The notes beneath the pieces are model-generated. The model made no database searches and was not told where the DNA came from. It saw only the letters and a program-made list of their open reading frames with translations. From Larix sibirica (lineage: Eukaryota; Streptophyta; Pinopsida; Pinales; Pinaceae), in NCBI GenBank assembly GCA_004151065.3, contig NWUY0300001568.1, forward strand, positions 5,573 through 28,154: a stretch of 22,582 bases of DNA. The letters run 5' to 3'. Positions within the stretch are counted from its first letter, which is position 1, and each line of letters opens with the position of its first letter. Below are positions 9,899-18,589 of this stretch, one piece after another. The position numbers were made by a program, and so were the translations under genes.

Positions 9899-11256
9899 TG
9901 ATTAAATTCACTTTTGGTAGGTAGTTAGCCCAATTTTACACCACCTCAAAAGCACAATGGGGAAGCATGAGGCTTAGGATGAGTACCATATGAACAACTG
10001 ATTGAAAAATAATCCTTATAGCTCTATCATGTATGTTTAACGAGTATATTGCTAGTAGTTAAGTGTTTTCCCTATTCTTATTTGACTTTCTTTGTTTCTC
10101 AGTTAAAATTGATCTAACTCTTTCATACTAGAAGTTATGAATAGGTGTAGGAAATGCGAATGAGTCAAACAACAAAGACCACCAATAAAACAATAAGTAT
10201 TGTCACATAAGGTTAATTGATTTATGTAGTCTCAGTGATCTAAGGAGTTCCCCCATTCGTATCTAAACTCTAAGTGAAAGTCCTATACAACGAGTGATCA
10301 CATGAATTTCAGGATCACAATTTTGGCTAATTGTTCCTCAATCATAGAGGCAAAATTAACAATGTAGTTTTGATTTCCTTTTGTATTAATAAATTCCCAT
10401 GGGAACAACCCAAGGGTATACAATCATTTCTATTTTGTATTATAGACTACTCATAGCATTACTCTAGTACACAGTTTTTAATATGGAACCTTTTATTTGA
10501 TTAATGAAGAAGAAGCATTTATCCTATATTTTGAGTAAATATGGTTTTTATTAGGTTCATGTAACCACCCTGGGGAGGGAAACCTCAAGGATATACAAAT
10601 ATTTAGCATTAGTTCATGATTTCGGATTGAGTAGATTCAGCTTAGATCATATTTCCCTTGCACATTTTGCTTACTTTGTTTTTCTTGTAGTTTCCTATAA
10701 CGTTCTTGTAGTTTTCATGTTACAATGTTTGGTCATATGAACTTGGCATTTATTTCCTATTATTTCAACATAATTCAATTATATTCATTTGAGTTCCCTC
10801 AATTTATGTTTAGCATGATTTAATTATGTTTTATGCTCATACCCAAGTCGGTTGATCCACATAGTACTTGACTCATTTTATGAATATGGAACTGAAAAGT
10901 ATTTATTTGATATAAATTCCGATATTTTTACAAAATGACCATCCAAATGTAACCCTATAGCTCTTTTTCCTACGGGTCACATTGAGCCTCACTAGCCTAG
11001 GGAAGAATACGAATATGTATGAAAGGTTTGGAACTAAAACACTTTGTTTTAAGCAAGTCATTCTTGTTGCAGAATATGAATTAATTCTTAGTTAAATTAT
11101 TATTTTTCTTTTGTTGTTTCTCAATAGTTATTTTTTATTATAAGTTGCATATACTTTGCACAGTGCCTCTAAAGTTTGTATGTTCCTCGAGTTGATAAAT
11201 TAAAGTTAAAAGTCATGATTCCAACTTTTGTTGTCTATAATTAGTGACCCAGAACT
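9899..11256 (+). repeat. 3' LTR of the Athila-like element
   Basis: The LTR begins with TGATTAAATTCAC directly after the polypurine tract and ends near TGACCCA (11251) or GAACT (11256), about 1.35 kb. The right 740 bp match the 5' LTR at 217-957. The left 610 bp have no partner in the window. The right edge is followed at once by sequence that aligns to the copia LTR at about 14030. The edge is uncertain by about 5 bp, so a target-site duplication cannot be read. Confidence 0.8.
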
Positions 11257-12107
11257 GATTAGAGTATCCCCCCTTTATAGGAAGGAGGGAACACTCTCTA
11301 TAGTTCTCCCCATTTTCTAGGGATCCTATTGTAGTTCTACCCTTGTTTACGATGAATGTGCCATAGTTGGTTATTTTGGGCTAATTAGACTTCAATTAAC
11401 TCAACCATGACCCACTTAACTACCTACTTGGATTTCTAGGTCCTATTAACACTAATTGCTCATGCACGACTAATTTAAGTAACTCATCTAGTAGTTCTAG
11501 GGATTTGTAACCTTGGTTATGCATGCACGACCTAGTTAACTACCTAATGAATTATCACTAAGCTATTCTAGGCTATCTAACTCGTGCATGGCCTATTTAA
11601 ATTCCTCATAAAGGTGCACTTGTCTAGTTAGGGCTAGTTAACTCTAGATCACTCATGCACAACCTAGTCAACTACCTCATAGGGGAACACTTGGCTATTC
11701 TAGTCTATTAAGAAATAGATCACTCATGTATAGTCAAGATAACTACCTCAAAAGTTAACACTTACTTATTTAGGGATATATATCTTGATATTTAACTATC
11801 TCTTATGCTTGTGCATGTAATTAAACCTATCTTGATTATAGATATATGAAGTCTTGTATCTCATTGATGAAGCATTCATTCATGTATTATACTGAGCATT
11901 CAATGATTAATAAATAGCACTAGATATTTACTTGAATTCTCTCTTGCATTCATTCATGTATTGTAATCTCTCCTATAACGAGCTCTCCTTGATATATTAA
12001 TAGATATTATGTTTCTCCAATACTTTATTTTCTTCTATTCTCTTATATGGATTGTTAATTGTATTGCCACTCCATTTAGCTTCTAGACCCATGAGTTGAA
12101 AATAACA
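11257..12107 (+). repeat. Copia 5' LTR, missing its first ~100 bp
   Basis: It aligns with the 3' LTR from AGGAAGGAGGGAA (11280 against about 14058) through TTTTGGGCTA and AGACTTCAATTAACTCA, and again at CTTATATGGATT (12050 against 14521). The first ~100 bp of the 3' LTR (TGTTGGTG onward) have no counterpart, because the Athila-like LTR ends there. The middle carries six internal tandem units. The right edge is placed at ATAACA before the primer site. Confidence 0.78.
11396..11790 (+). repeat. Internal tandem repeat of the copia 5' LTR, about 6 units of 55-71 bp
   Basis: Units start near 11406, 11461, 11522, 11583, 11654 and 11725, anchored on CATGCACGACCTAG-like sequence followed by TTAACTACCTCA. 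Spacings are 55, 61, 61, 71 and 71 bp. Several units include TAGTTAACTA, a perfect 10-bp palindrome, or close variants. The units are diverged, so the array is old. Confidence 0.75.
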
Positions 12108-12109
12108 CG

Positions 12110-12122
12110 TCGTATCAAATCC
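12110..12122 (+). promoter_or_regulatory. Copia primer binding site, initiator tRNA-Met type (decayed)
   Basis: TCGTATCAAATCC matches the usual plant copia primer site TGGTATCAGAGCC at 10 of 13 positions. It sits 2 bp after the LTR edge. Minus-strand DNA synthesis would start here. Confidence 0.6.
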
Positions 12123-12191
12123 TTCGTGATTATAAAGAATTTGTATATGGATTTTCAAGTGGAAGACAAATCTTAGAGCACATCACTCAGG

Positions 12192-13070
12192 ATGGATCAA
12201 TCTCAACAAATAATCCTCACTCCATTGAACTATTATGAATGGAAGGCACGGGTGATGATTCTCTTGTGAAGAAAAGGCATGTACAAAATCACTACGCGAA
12301 TTGATACTAAACTGAACTCCACTATGGAAAAGGAAAGATTATTTAACCATATGGATGAAGCATTTGGGTTGATATGTTTCTTGATTTCTCCACACCTCCT
12401 ATATCACATTGATGCTTGAAAATATCCTAATGGAATATAAAATAAGATGGAAGGACTCTTTCGGAAGTAGGATAAGATGAGAGGACATCAACTAGAGAAT
12501 TAGCTTATTAGTTTTATCCCAAGCAACTTTGTAACAATCCAATACTTCTTCACAAAATTTAAATCATTATCACTTCAAATCAATTTATGTGGAGTATAAA
12601 ACAAGGATGAGCAACTAGCTCTCTCAATCATATCCAAATTGAGTTTCGAGTACTTAGTGTTTGTTTCTACCTTCCATGCTACAATGTTGACACTCATAGA
12701 TTATTGAAAGAAACCAAGATTGGTAATTGTTCTTGCTTTCTTACCCATAAGTAGGATAAGCATGTTCAAATGGGTTCCCTGAAGATAAGTTATGGGTCCA
12801 GGTCAAAGGCTCACACCCTTGCTGGAAATTAGAGAGACAAAAGTAGTGGCGAGTAGAATACAATATCTGCATAGGAGACCTTCTCCTCTAAATATTGGAA
12901 GACAAAGAAAGACAACATCATATGTTCTTACTAAAAGAAACACAACAATGAAGAAAAATATTGCATGAGGAAATATAATAATTAATTGAAACAACTTGGA
13001 CGTGAAATTATCAAGGTTCCTAACAATATCAAGAACATAAAATCAAGTCAAAGGTTTAAAAAGAAACAAG
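12192..13070 (+). pseudogene. gag: Copia gag pseudogene with zinc knuckle
   Basis: The reading starts at ATG 12192 (MDQSQQIILTPLNYYEWKAR), the typical N-terminus of a copia gag polyprotein, and continues past stops with MDEAFGLICFLISPHLL, KMRGHQLEN, PSNFVTIQYFFTKFKSL and KLSFEYLVFVSTFHATML to about 12690. Several stops are TGA, TAG or TAA codons in otherwise readable stretches. Further on, in another frame, a CCHC-type knuckle is visible at 12923-12964: Cys (12923), a stop where the second Cys is expected (12932-12934), His (12941) and Cys (12962). A basic tail follows (VPNNIKNIKSSQRFKKKQD). Gag would bind element RNA and form particles; this copy cannot. Confidence 0.82.
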
Positions 13071-13222
13071 ATATAAGTCACACAATTGTTTTTATCTTTT
13101 CCTCAAAAACATTTTTATGGGTTCTTGATTTAGTATCTTTGAATCATATTCTTTCATCAGAGGACATATTTAGTTCTTTGAAGCTATACAACTGATCTCC
13201 CGTCTTAATGGGAGATGATGCA
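13071..13222 (+). pseudogene. pol: Copia protease N-terminal fragment
   Basis: In the same frame as the gag tail, SHTIVFIFSSKTFLWVLDLVSLNHILSS aligns with the copia protease start. The catalytic Asp appears kept (WVLD), but the following Ser-Gly-Ala reads Leu-Val-Ser, so the active-site loop is broken. FSSLKLYN is followed by a stop (13193-13195) and then VLMGDDA, the next conserved block. The remaining protease and all of integrase are missing. Sequence quoted here is read directly; the alignment is from memory of the family. Confidence 0.65.
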
Positions 13223-13745
13223 TTGGTTCATTCAGATAACTATTCAACCGAGGAAGAACCTACTATAGACCAAGTTCTTGTTTATACATATCTATCTGAT
13301 GCCTCTTAAATTTCCTTACTCCTTATGTGATATTTCATGTTAGATGAAGAAGAAGAAGTTATTGAAATTAATGAACATGTTATTGTAGATCCGCAAAACC
13401 AAACCACATTGGGCACACCAAACTCTTCATGATATAGGTGGTCTACTCAGAAATCCAATAGTTACATGGAGGAATTAGTCACAGTTTAAAAGTGATCCAC
13501 ATGCACTCACTTCTATAGGTCCCTTGATTCCCATCCACAATGTTACATGGTTAGTACATGATATCCACAGTATTTTACAGAAGTTGTTGGAAATCCATAT
13601 TGGGATGCTACCATGATTGAGGAACATTAGTAACTGATGGAGAAACAAATTTGGGAGATGGGTCTCCTAGCTCTTGGTAGGAAACTTGGCCAGTGCAAGT
13701 GGATTTATGGAAAAAATATGGTAGTATAAGGACATGAGAGTGTTC
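13223..13745 (+). pseudogene. pol: Copia integrase-RT linker and RT N-terminal fragment
   Basis: After VLMGDDA the same frame reads HSDNYSTEEEPTIDQV and later EEEEVIEINEHVIVDPQNQT, the acidic linker style found between integrase and RT in plant copia elements. From about 13565 the RT start is clear: FTEVVGNPYWDATMIEEH, a stop, LMEKQIWEMGLLALGRKLGQ and CKWIYGKN. The match ends near 13715-13745, before the RT palm, so no polymerase active site is present. The fragment proves that a large internal deletion removed integrase and another removed most of RT and RNase H. Confidence 0.72.
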
Positions 13746-13926
13746 ATGGATGAAGCAGGCTACCTAGCCTTCTCAGCATTATCCACTTTTGGGGGCAAGT
13801 TTTCCACTAGGTTTTCCCTCTTTTCTCATTTTTTGTGGAATTTTTGTTTGGTGCTTGGGTACCTAACATGGATTCGCATTGTTGGGAACCAATTTTTTGT
13901 GCATCATACTCACCTAAGTTATCCTT
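13746..13926 (+). other. Unassigned copia interior before the polypurine tract
   Basis: About 180 bp separate the truncated RT fragment from the polypurine tract. A 64-codon open frame (13734-13928) runs through it with many Phe and Leu codons but no copia RNase H motif. It may be very decayed 3' interior or filler at the deletion join. Confidence 0.4.
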
Positions 13927-13934
13927 AAAAGGAG
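13927..13934 (+). promoter_or_regulatory. Copia polypurine tract
   Basis: AAAAGGAG directly precedes TGTTGG, the classic start of a copia LTR. It would prime plus-strand synthesis. Confidence 0.7.
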
Positions 13935-14566
13935 TGTTGGTGTACATGCACATTCTTCCTATCTTTTTCCTTTTTAAGGACAATGACACTCCTATCTAGA
14001 GTAATCCCCCATATTTAGGGACAAAGGCACTCCTAAGTGTAGTAATCCTCCTTTCTTAGGAAGGAGGGAATCCTCAATGCAATTATCCCCCTTTTCTAAG
14101 GATCCTACTATATTTCTACCCTCGTTTAGGAAGAATGTTCCCTACATGGATATTTTGGGCTAGTTAGACTTCAATTAACTCATTCATGACCTAGTTAACT
14201 ACCTACTTGGAGTTATAGGTCTCGCTAACACTGGTTTCTCATATATGTCTGAGTTAAATACCTCATGTGGTAGTTCTAGAGCTAGTTAACACTAAATGCA
14301 CATGCATGGCCTAGTTATCTGCTAAATAAAGCCTCATTTGGATATTATGGGCTAGATAGCTCATGCACGGGCTAGTTAACTACATCATGGGGGTGCAAAT
14401 AGTTGAATGAAGTGAGGATTATTTTATCAAATAAAGTTAAAATAAATGTAATTGATGTTAATCATTTTAATGCTCAATAGAGCACATGACTAAATGCCTG
14501 GATTAATTCTCTTCTCTTATCTTATATGGATTTCTAACTATATTGCTTCTCAAAATATCATAGGCA
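13935..14566 (+). repeat. Copia 3' LTR
   Basis: The LTR starts TGTTGGTGTACATG after the polypurine tract and matches the 5' LTR from about 14030 to 14550. A short internal duplication (TAGAGTAATCC at about 13998 and TGTAGTAATCC at about 14038) lies near its start. It is shorter than the 5' LTR because it has fewer internal repeat units. The right edge is uncertain (14548-14566), after which LINE coding sequence begins. Confidence 0.75.
14178..14400 (+). repeat. Internal tandem repeat of the copia 3' LTR, about 4 units of 57-61 bp
   Basis: Units anchor near 14185, 14244, 14301 and 14362 (CATGACCTAG and CATGCACGGGCTAG types, followed by TTAACTAC). This is the same repeat as at 11396-11790 but with two fewer units. 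TAGTTAACTA recurs. Confidence 0.72.
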
Positions 14567-14639
14567 CATCATCAAGGAGCATCTATGTAGAATGCTAAAC
14601 TAAACCAAGAGACAAGACAAGATTGGTGGCACAACAAAT

Positions 14640-15370
14640 TATTCCTTCATTTCCTTGATTCCCAATGATAAAAAAACTTTCTTATTTGGCTAGGTTTAGA
14701 ACTATTTCGTTGTGCAATGCATATTACAATATTATAACTAAAATTCTAGCATCTAGAGTCAAGGTTAGTCTCCACAAGACTATCTCTAATAACCGTGGTG
14801 GGTTTCATTTCCAAGAGGCAAGTATTTAACAATATCTTTTTGGTCTAATAAGCCATACACTCTAGCTACATCCAAGGTGAACAAGGTATGATTATAAAAA
14901 TAGATTTAGATGATAATTTTATAAAGTCATTCATTGTTTCATTTACTCTATTTTAGAAAAGTTTTGCTTCTCCCCTCTCTTCATAAAATGGGTCAAAGCA
15001 TGTATTTAGTGCCCTTGAATTTCCCCTTTGGTCAATGAAATACCATTCTATTTCTTATAATATTCCAGAGGAATCCACCAAGGTTTTCCTTTCTCTAATT
15101 TTATCTATATTTCTATGGAAGAAGCTTTGAGTAGGAAATTGAATAAAGAAATGGAAAAGGAGAATCTAGCTAGCATCATATTCCACAGGGATTTCAATCA
15201 ATAAATCATGCTCAACTTGTAGATGACACTATCTTCATATGTGTATCCTCCACGAATAAATAATTTCATTTTAAATCAATTATGGATTCCTTTATAGAAG
15301 CCTCATGTGTAAAGGTGAATGCAAGGAAAAGCCAAGCTTTTAGTTGGAATATTTTCACTAGACTTTTGTA
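14640..15370 (+). pseudogene. LINE reverse transcriptase pseudogene
   Basis: This reverse transcriptase would copy LINE RNA at a nicked target. The blocks in order are FISLIPNDKK (14651-14680), FRTISLCNAYYNIITKILAS (from 14695), NNRGGF, PLWSMKYHSI, a MEEALSRKL-type helix (about 15116), and HAQLVDDTIFICVSSTNK at 15207-15260 holding the metal-binding Asp pair (15222-15227), which is intact. VNARKSQAFSWN (about 15315) matches the motif after the palm. Several stops and at least two frameshifts break it. The order fits plant L1-type elements; the family name cannot be refined from reading alone. Confidence 0.85.
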
Positions 15371-16939
15371 GTGCTTCTCTTTAGTATTTGGATTTTAAAG
15401 GTAGTATAAATAAATATCATTTAAGTACCTAGTCACACACATCTCTTTGAAAATACCAAATGATACAAACTAAATGCATAGTATTCATAAAAATAAATCT
15501 AAAATTCAGACATGGGGAATGTAGTGGTTGAGCTCAACATGCAAGATCATCCGAATCAATTCAATTTTGGATTCCCTTCCAATATTTTAGATATCAACCT
15601 TATTATCTCATATTCATGTTATGGTAAATATTAGTAATAAGATAATGGTTTTCCTCTAACAGGGAGGGAAATCCAATCAGAGAAGTTTCACTTGGTGAAG
15701 TGGGAAATAGTTCGAGCTCCAATGATCCATGGGGGAACAGGTGTCAAAGATGCTAGATTGATGAATCCATCTATTAGTGACAAAGTATTATGGAGGATGG
15801 TCATAGGAGAATCCGAATGGTAGAAGGAAATTTTGTCAAAGAAGCACCTAAGAAGCCCAAGAACAGATTGCTTGGACCTTTGTATATGGGAAGGTGGCAA
15901 TATTGTATAACGAAGCATGCAAGATAATCCTAGATGGTCTATATTAACTTCCTAGAAATGGTAATCGGAACAATATTTGGGATGGAATAATCCCAGGGTG
16001 ATATCATCTTTCCTTAAAAATAGGTCTAGTAGAGCTCAAGGAATGTTTATCAAACAACGGACCCAATACTTTATTTAAAACTCTTAATGGTATCCTTCTA
16101 GGAGATGGAGCAAATGGAAGCAATTCAATGTGTTGGCTCATTTGCAATACTATCTAGACATAATTATTCTCTACACCAAGATGAAACCCCTATCAGTTTA
16201 TCTTTCAAGTATTTTTGAGGATGGGGTTAATATGGTTGATACATTGTTTGAAAAGGATACTCTATTATTCTCCACAACTCTCGGTTTCCTCCTTAATGCA
16301 ATATGTGGAGAAAAATATAGCATACATATGTGCTTCCTAAGGTAAATTCATCATGTTGGTTATTCTCTTATGGTAGAGAGGTATTGTAGATGAAAATTTG
16401 AATAAACACCACATGTTTGGGCCATCTCATTATTTGTCATGTCAAAAGGAAGAAGGTATGGCCAAGATTTTGTTTTCGAAATGTGACTATACTAAGAATG
16501 TCTAGAAGGAATATATATTTGAACTCAAGGCTTATATCATTCTTCCCTCTTTGTGGAGTAATATATTCCTTGATTGGAATTCCTTTTATCATGGGTTTAT
16601 ATTTCACAATCCCAATTTGAGAAGAATTTGGATGGCCCTACTTAAGTACCTTTTTTGGAAAGTGTATATAGCTAGGAATAAGGTAATATTCAACTAAAAA
16701 ATCATCTTTCTATTTAAAAAAAATTCAAGATAAGCCTCTTACATTCGAAACCCTTTCTTCCCATGTAATTTCTAATTTAAATAAAGAATTGATTACTATT
16801 TAGGAAATATTATGGGTTCATGACCTTCTCATCGAGATTTCCCCTCAATCCAAATCCTTCACTCTTTGGATCAAGAGGCCTCCTCCTTGGAGACTGGAGT
16901 CTAGTGTAGTTGAGTTCCAAGAATGGTTGAAGTCTCAAA
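15371..16939 (+). pseudogene. LINE C-terminal region (post-RT) pseudogene
   Basis: The part between RT and RNase H is decayed. The clearest piece is 15650-15830: REIQSEKFHLVKWEIVRAP, MIHGGTGVKDARLMNPSIS and DKVLWRMVIGESEW, a pattern typical of plant LINE C-terminal regions. Open pieces at 16130-16345 and 16417-16620 show no clear motif. The stretch 16840-16939 reads FTLWIKRPPPWRLESSVV and leads in frame to the RNase H start. Function of this region in the family is poorly defined; it may bind nucleic acid. Confidence 0.65.
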
Positions 16940-17345
16940 AATGCCACAAGATGTTTTCTAATGGTGCCTCTAAAGGGAACCCAAGGGTGCTAGGCGTCGA
17001 GGGGAGGAGGGGGGTTGAACCTCGAAGGAAATGTATAAATATATTTCTCTTAGGGTGTCAATGTGGCTATGAATAACTAGGTTGACATTTACGCCTTATA
17101 TTTGGCTCCAAAAATCATCAAAATCCTTCACATTCAACATGTGATGATATTTGGGGATTCACTCCTTGTTATCAAGCAGGCGAGGAAGGATATTGTTAAA
17201 GAAGGAGAATTATAGAGAAATTCATTTGAAAGGATAATTTGGAACTTCCAGAGAATTACTGATGTTCATCTCTTTCATGTTTAGTGTTTAAACAACTCCA
17301 TCACTGATTTTTTAGTGAATGATGTTCTATCTCTAGACAAGGGGG
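16940..17345 (+). pseudogene. LINE RNase H pseudogene
   Basis: The domain starts with MFSNGASKGNPRV (16951-16989), the usual beginning of a plant LINE RNase H. The first catalytic Asp of the F-D-G-A-S motif is replaced (the aligned codon AAT at 16960-16962 gives Asn). The middle is frameshifted and G-rich (17000-17030). MIFGDSLLVIKQARKDIVKE (from 17144) keeps the Gly-Asp-Ser with its Asp at 17156-17158. The tail NNSITDFLVNDVLSLD closes the domain. This would remove RNA from the first-strand hybrid. Confidence 0.75.
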
Positions 17346-18589
17346 TCGTCATAAAAGATGCTCCCCACCCCTTAGAATGAATATGGATCCCCTAGCATTA
17401 GAATGGATTACAATATGGAGAATTTACTTTTAATAATATCACCCACTCGAGGAATTAATAGGATTCATTACTCATGGAACCTATTAAACTTTTGGAGGAT
17501 ATAACTTTCTTATCTCCATTAATTCAAGTAAGGGATCCATTGCACTCCCTCATTCTTCTATCTCCTTCATCTTCTCGCTTACAATATCAAGCATGGTATT
17601 TTTTATGGCTCAGTATTTCATTTATTCTAATCATTATAGGATCTTTTTTATGAATTTTGTTTTGGACATGGATGTCATTGGAGATGCATATCACCCAACC
17701 CATCTCACTGGTCACATATTCTAGGGATGTGCTCCTCTGTCACAACTAAAATTTGAAAGATGTAATATTAATACCTTGAGATATTTGGTTTTAATTTGAA
17801 TTGGAATTAGATTGGGGATTATATATTAATTTTGGTCTTTGGAATGAGGCAGTAAGCCTCCAGTGGTCTTTCATTTTACTATGTGTTCTTGGTTTTGTTG
17901 AAAAGTATTTTCTAGTTTTTTGCTCTATTGGAAACCTACATTTCGGGTCCTCCCTCTTTGGTTATGTCCCTAAAATGGATAAACTCTCACAAAAGGATCA
18001 GGTTAGTGTGAAAGGAATTAGTGATAAAAATATATTCAATGGATGAACAATCTATTGGAAGGCATGAAGCAAGCAATTGATTATCTCACCCCTCATTTCA
18101 AAAAGAAAGAAGCTAAAAAGGAATAAATTGAGAATAATATGTAGGAGGAGGGGGGGATAAAATTGATAAGATTACCTATGACACCAAGATGCATTACAAC
18201 ATTATCCTTGAATTTGATCATGAAAATCAGTCTACCATAGGTCATCCCTTAATTTCTACTAGTTCTAAGCTCATGGAGGATGAAACAGTCCAACAAAAAA
18301 TCATGGTAGTACTAGAAAAACCTCTTATCCACCTAATTAGGACAATCAATACATGGAGGAAGGCCATAGTTGTCATTGTTTCACTCAATTTTACATCTTT
18401 TCTATGTATTTCACTCCCATTTTTTTTCTTGGTCAATATGTAAGGAAGTATATTTATAGGCCCTATAAAGAAATAGTATTTAAGGAATTATACAAGCATG
18501 TTGTTGAATAGTTGTGTTTTTTTTTCTTTTCATCCCACAGCCATTTCAAGAAATCATAATTGTTTGTAAATCTCTAATTTTTGGAACTT
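17346..18589 (+). other. Region after the LINE, two anonymous short frames
   Basis: Two open frames exist. One (17801-18046, 81 codons) has a hydrophobic middle (WSFILLCVLGF) and a lysine-rich end. The other (18189-18443, 84 codons) has a polar start and a strongly hydrophobic last 25 residues (VVIVSLNFTSFLCISLPFFF). Neither matches a family I know, and the AT-rich background makes frames of this length possible by chance. A short purine-rich run (about 18140-18158) is present. This could be the LINE 3' untranslated region or unrelated old sequence. Confidence 0.35.

Larger units (their letters stand above)
217..11256 (+). mobile_element. Athila-like Ty3/gypsy LTR retrotransposon, degenerate, 5' LTR incomplete
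   Basis: A decayed LTR retrotransposon in the order LTR, primer binding site, gag, protease, reverse transcriptase, RNase H, integrase, extra coding region, polypurine tract, LTR. RT and RNase H before integrase places it in Ty3/gypsy (Metaviridae). The tRNA-Asp-type primer site and a long coding segment between pol and the 3' LTR point to the Athila-like group. The two LTRs match over about 740 bp (217-957 against 10512-11256), at roughly 80-90% by eye with several indels, so insertion was ancient. All coding parts carry stops, frameshifts and active-site substitutions, so the copy cannot move by itself. The assignment to Athila rather than another plant gypsy clade is family knowledge applied by eye. 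Confidence 0.88.
11257..14566 (+). mobile_element. Ty1/copia retrotransposon remnant, internally deleted
   Basis: Two directly repeated LTRs (11257-12107 and 13935 to about 14566) flank a short interior of about 1.8 kb with gag, a protease piece and an RT N-terminal piece, where a full copia element usually carries about 4-5 kb of coding DNA. A tRNA-Met-type primer site follows the first LTR and a polypurine tract precedes the second. Integrase, most of RT and RNase H are gone. The 5' LTR lacks its first ~100 bp at the junction with the Athila-like element. The remnant could only have moved with proteins supplied by relatives, and is now decayed. Confidence 0.8.
14567..17345 (+). mobile_element. 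Plant LINE (L1-like) remnant, lacking its 5' part
   Basis: A non-LTR retrotransposon in + orientation, readable from the start of the RT domain through a C-terminal region to an RNase H domain. The endonuclease and first ORF are absent: either the element was 5' truncated on insertion, as LINEs often are, or the copia element inserted into it and the rest lies left of the window. All domains carry stops and frameshifts. Confidence 0.75.

Noticed and set aside
10381-10601. Possible internal duplication in the 3' LTR (10381-10435 against 10546-10601)
   Set aside because: Only scattered short matches (AAGG-TATACAA type) are shared. This is too weak to call by eye.
217-11256. Integrated plant pararetrovirus
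   Set aside because: LTRs, primer site, polypurine tract and an integrase domain are present and no movement protein is seen, so an LTR retrotransposon explains it.
15688-15918. 76-codon antisense frame
   Set aside because: The + strand here reads as the conserved LINE C-terminal block (HLVKWEIVRAP and following), which explains the open antisense frame.
17801-18443. Two short frames as host genes
   Set aside because: They are under 85 codons, with no motif, in AT-rich sequence next to decayed elements. They are noted only as part of an anonymous region.
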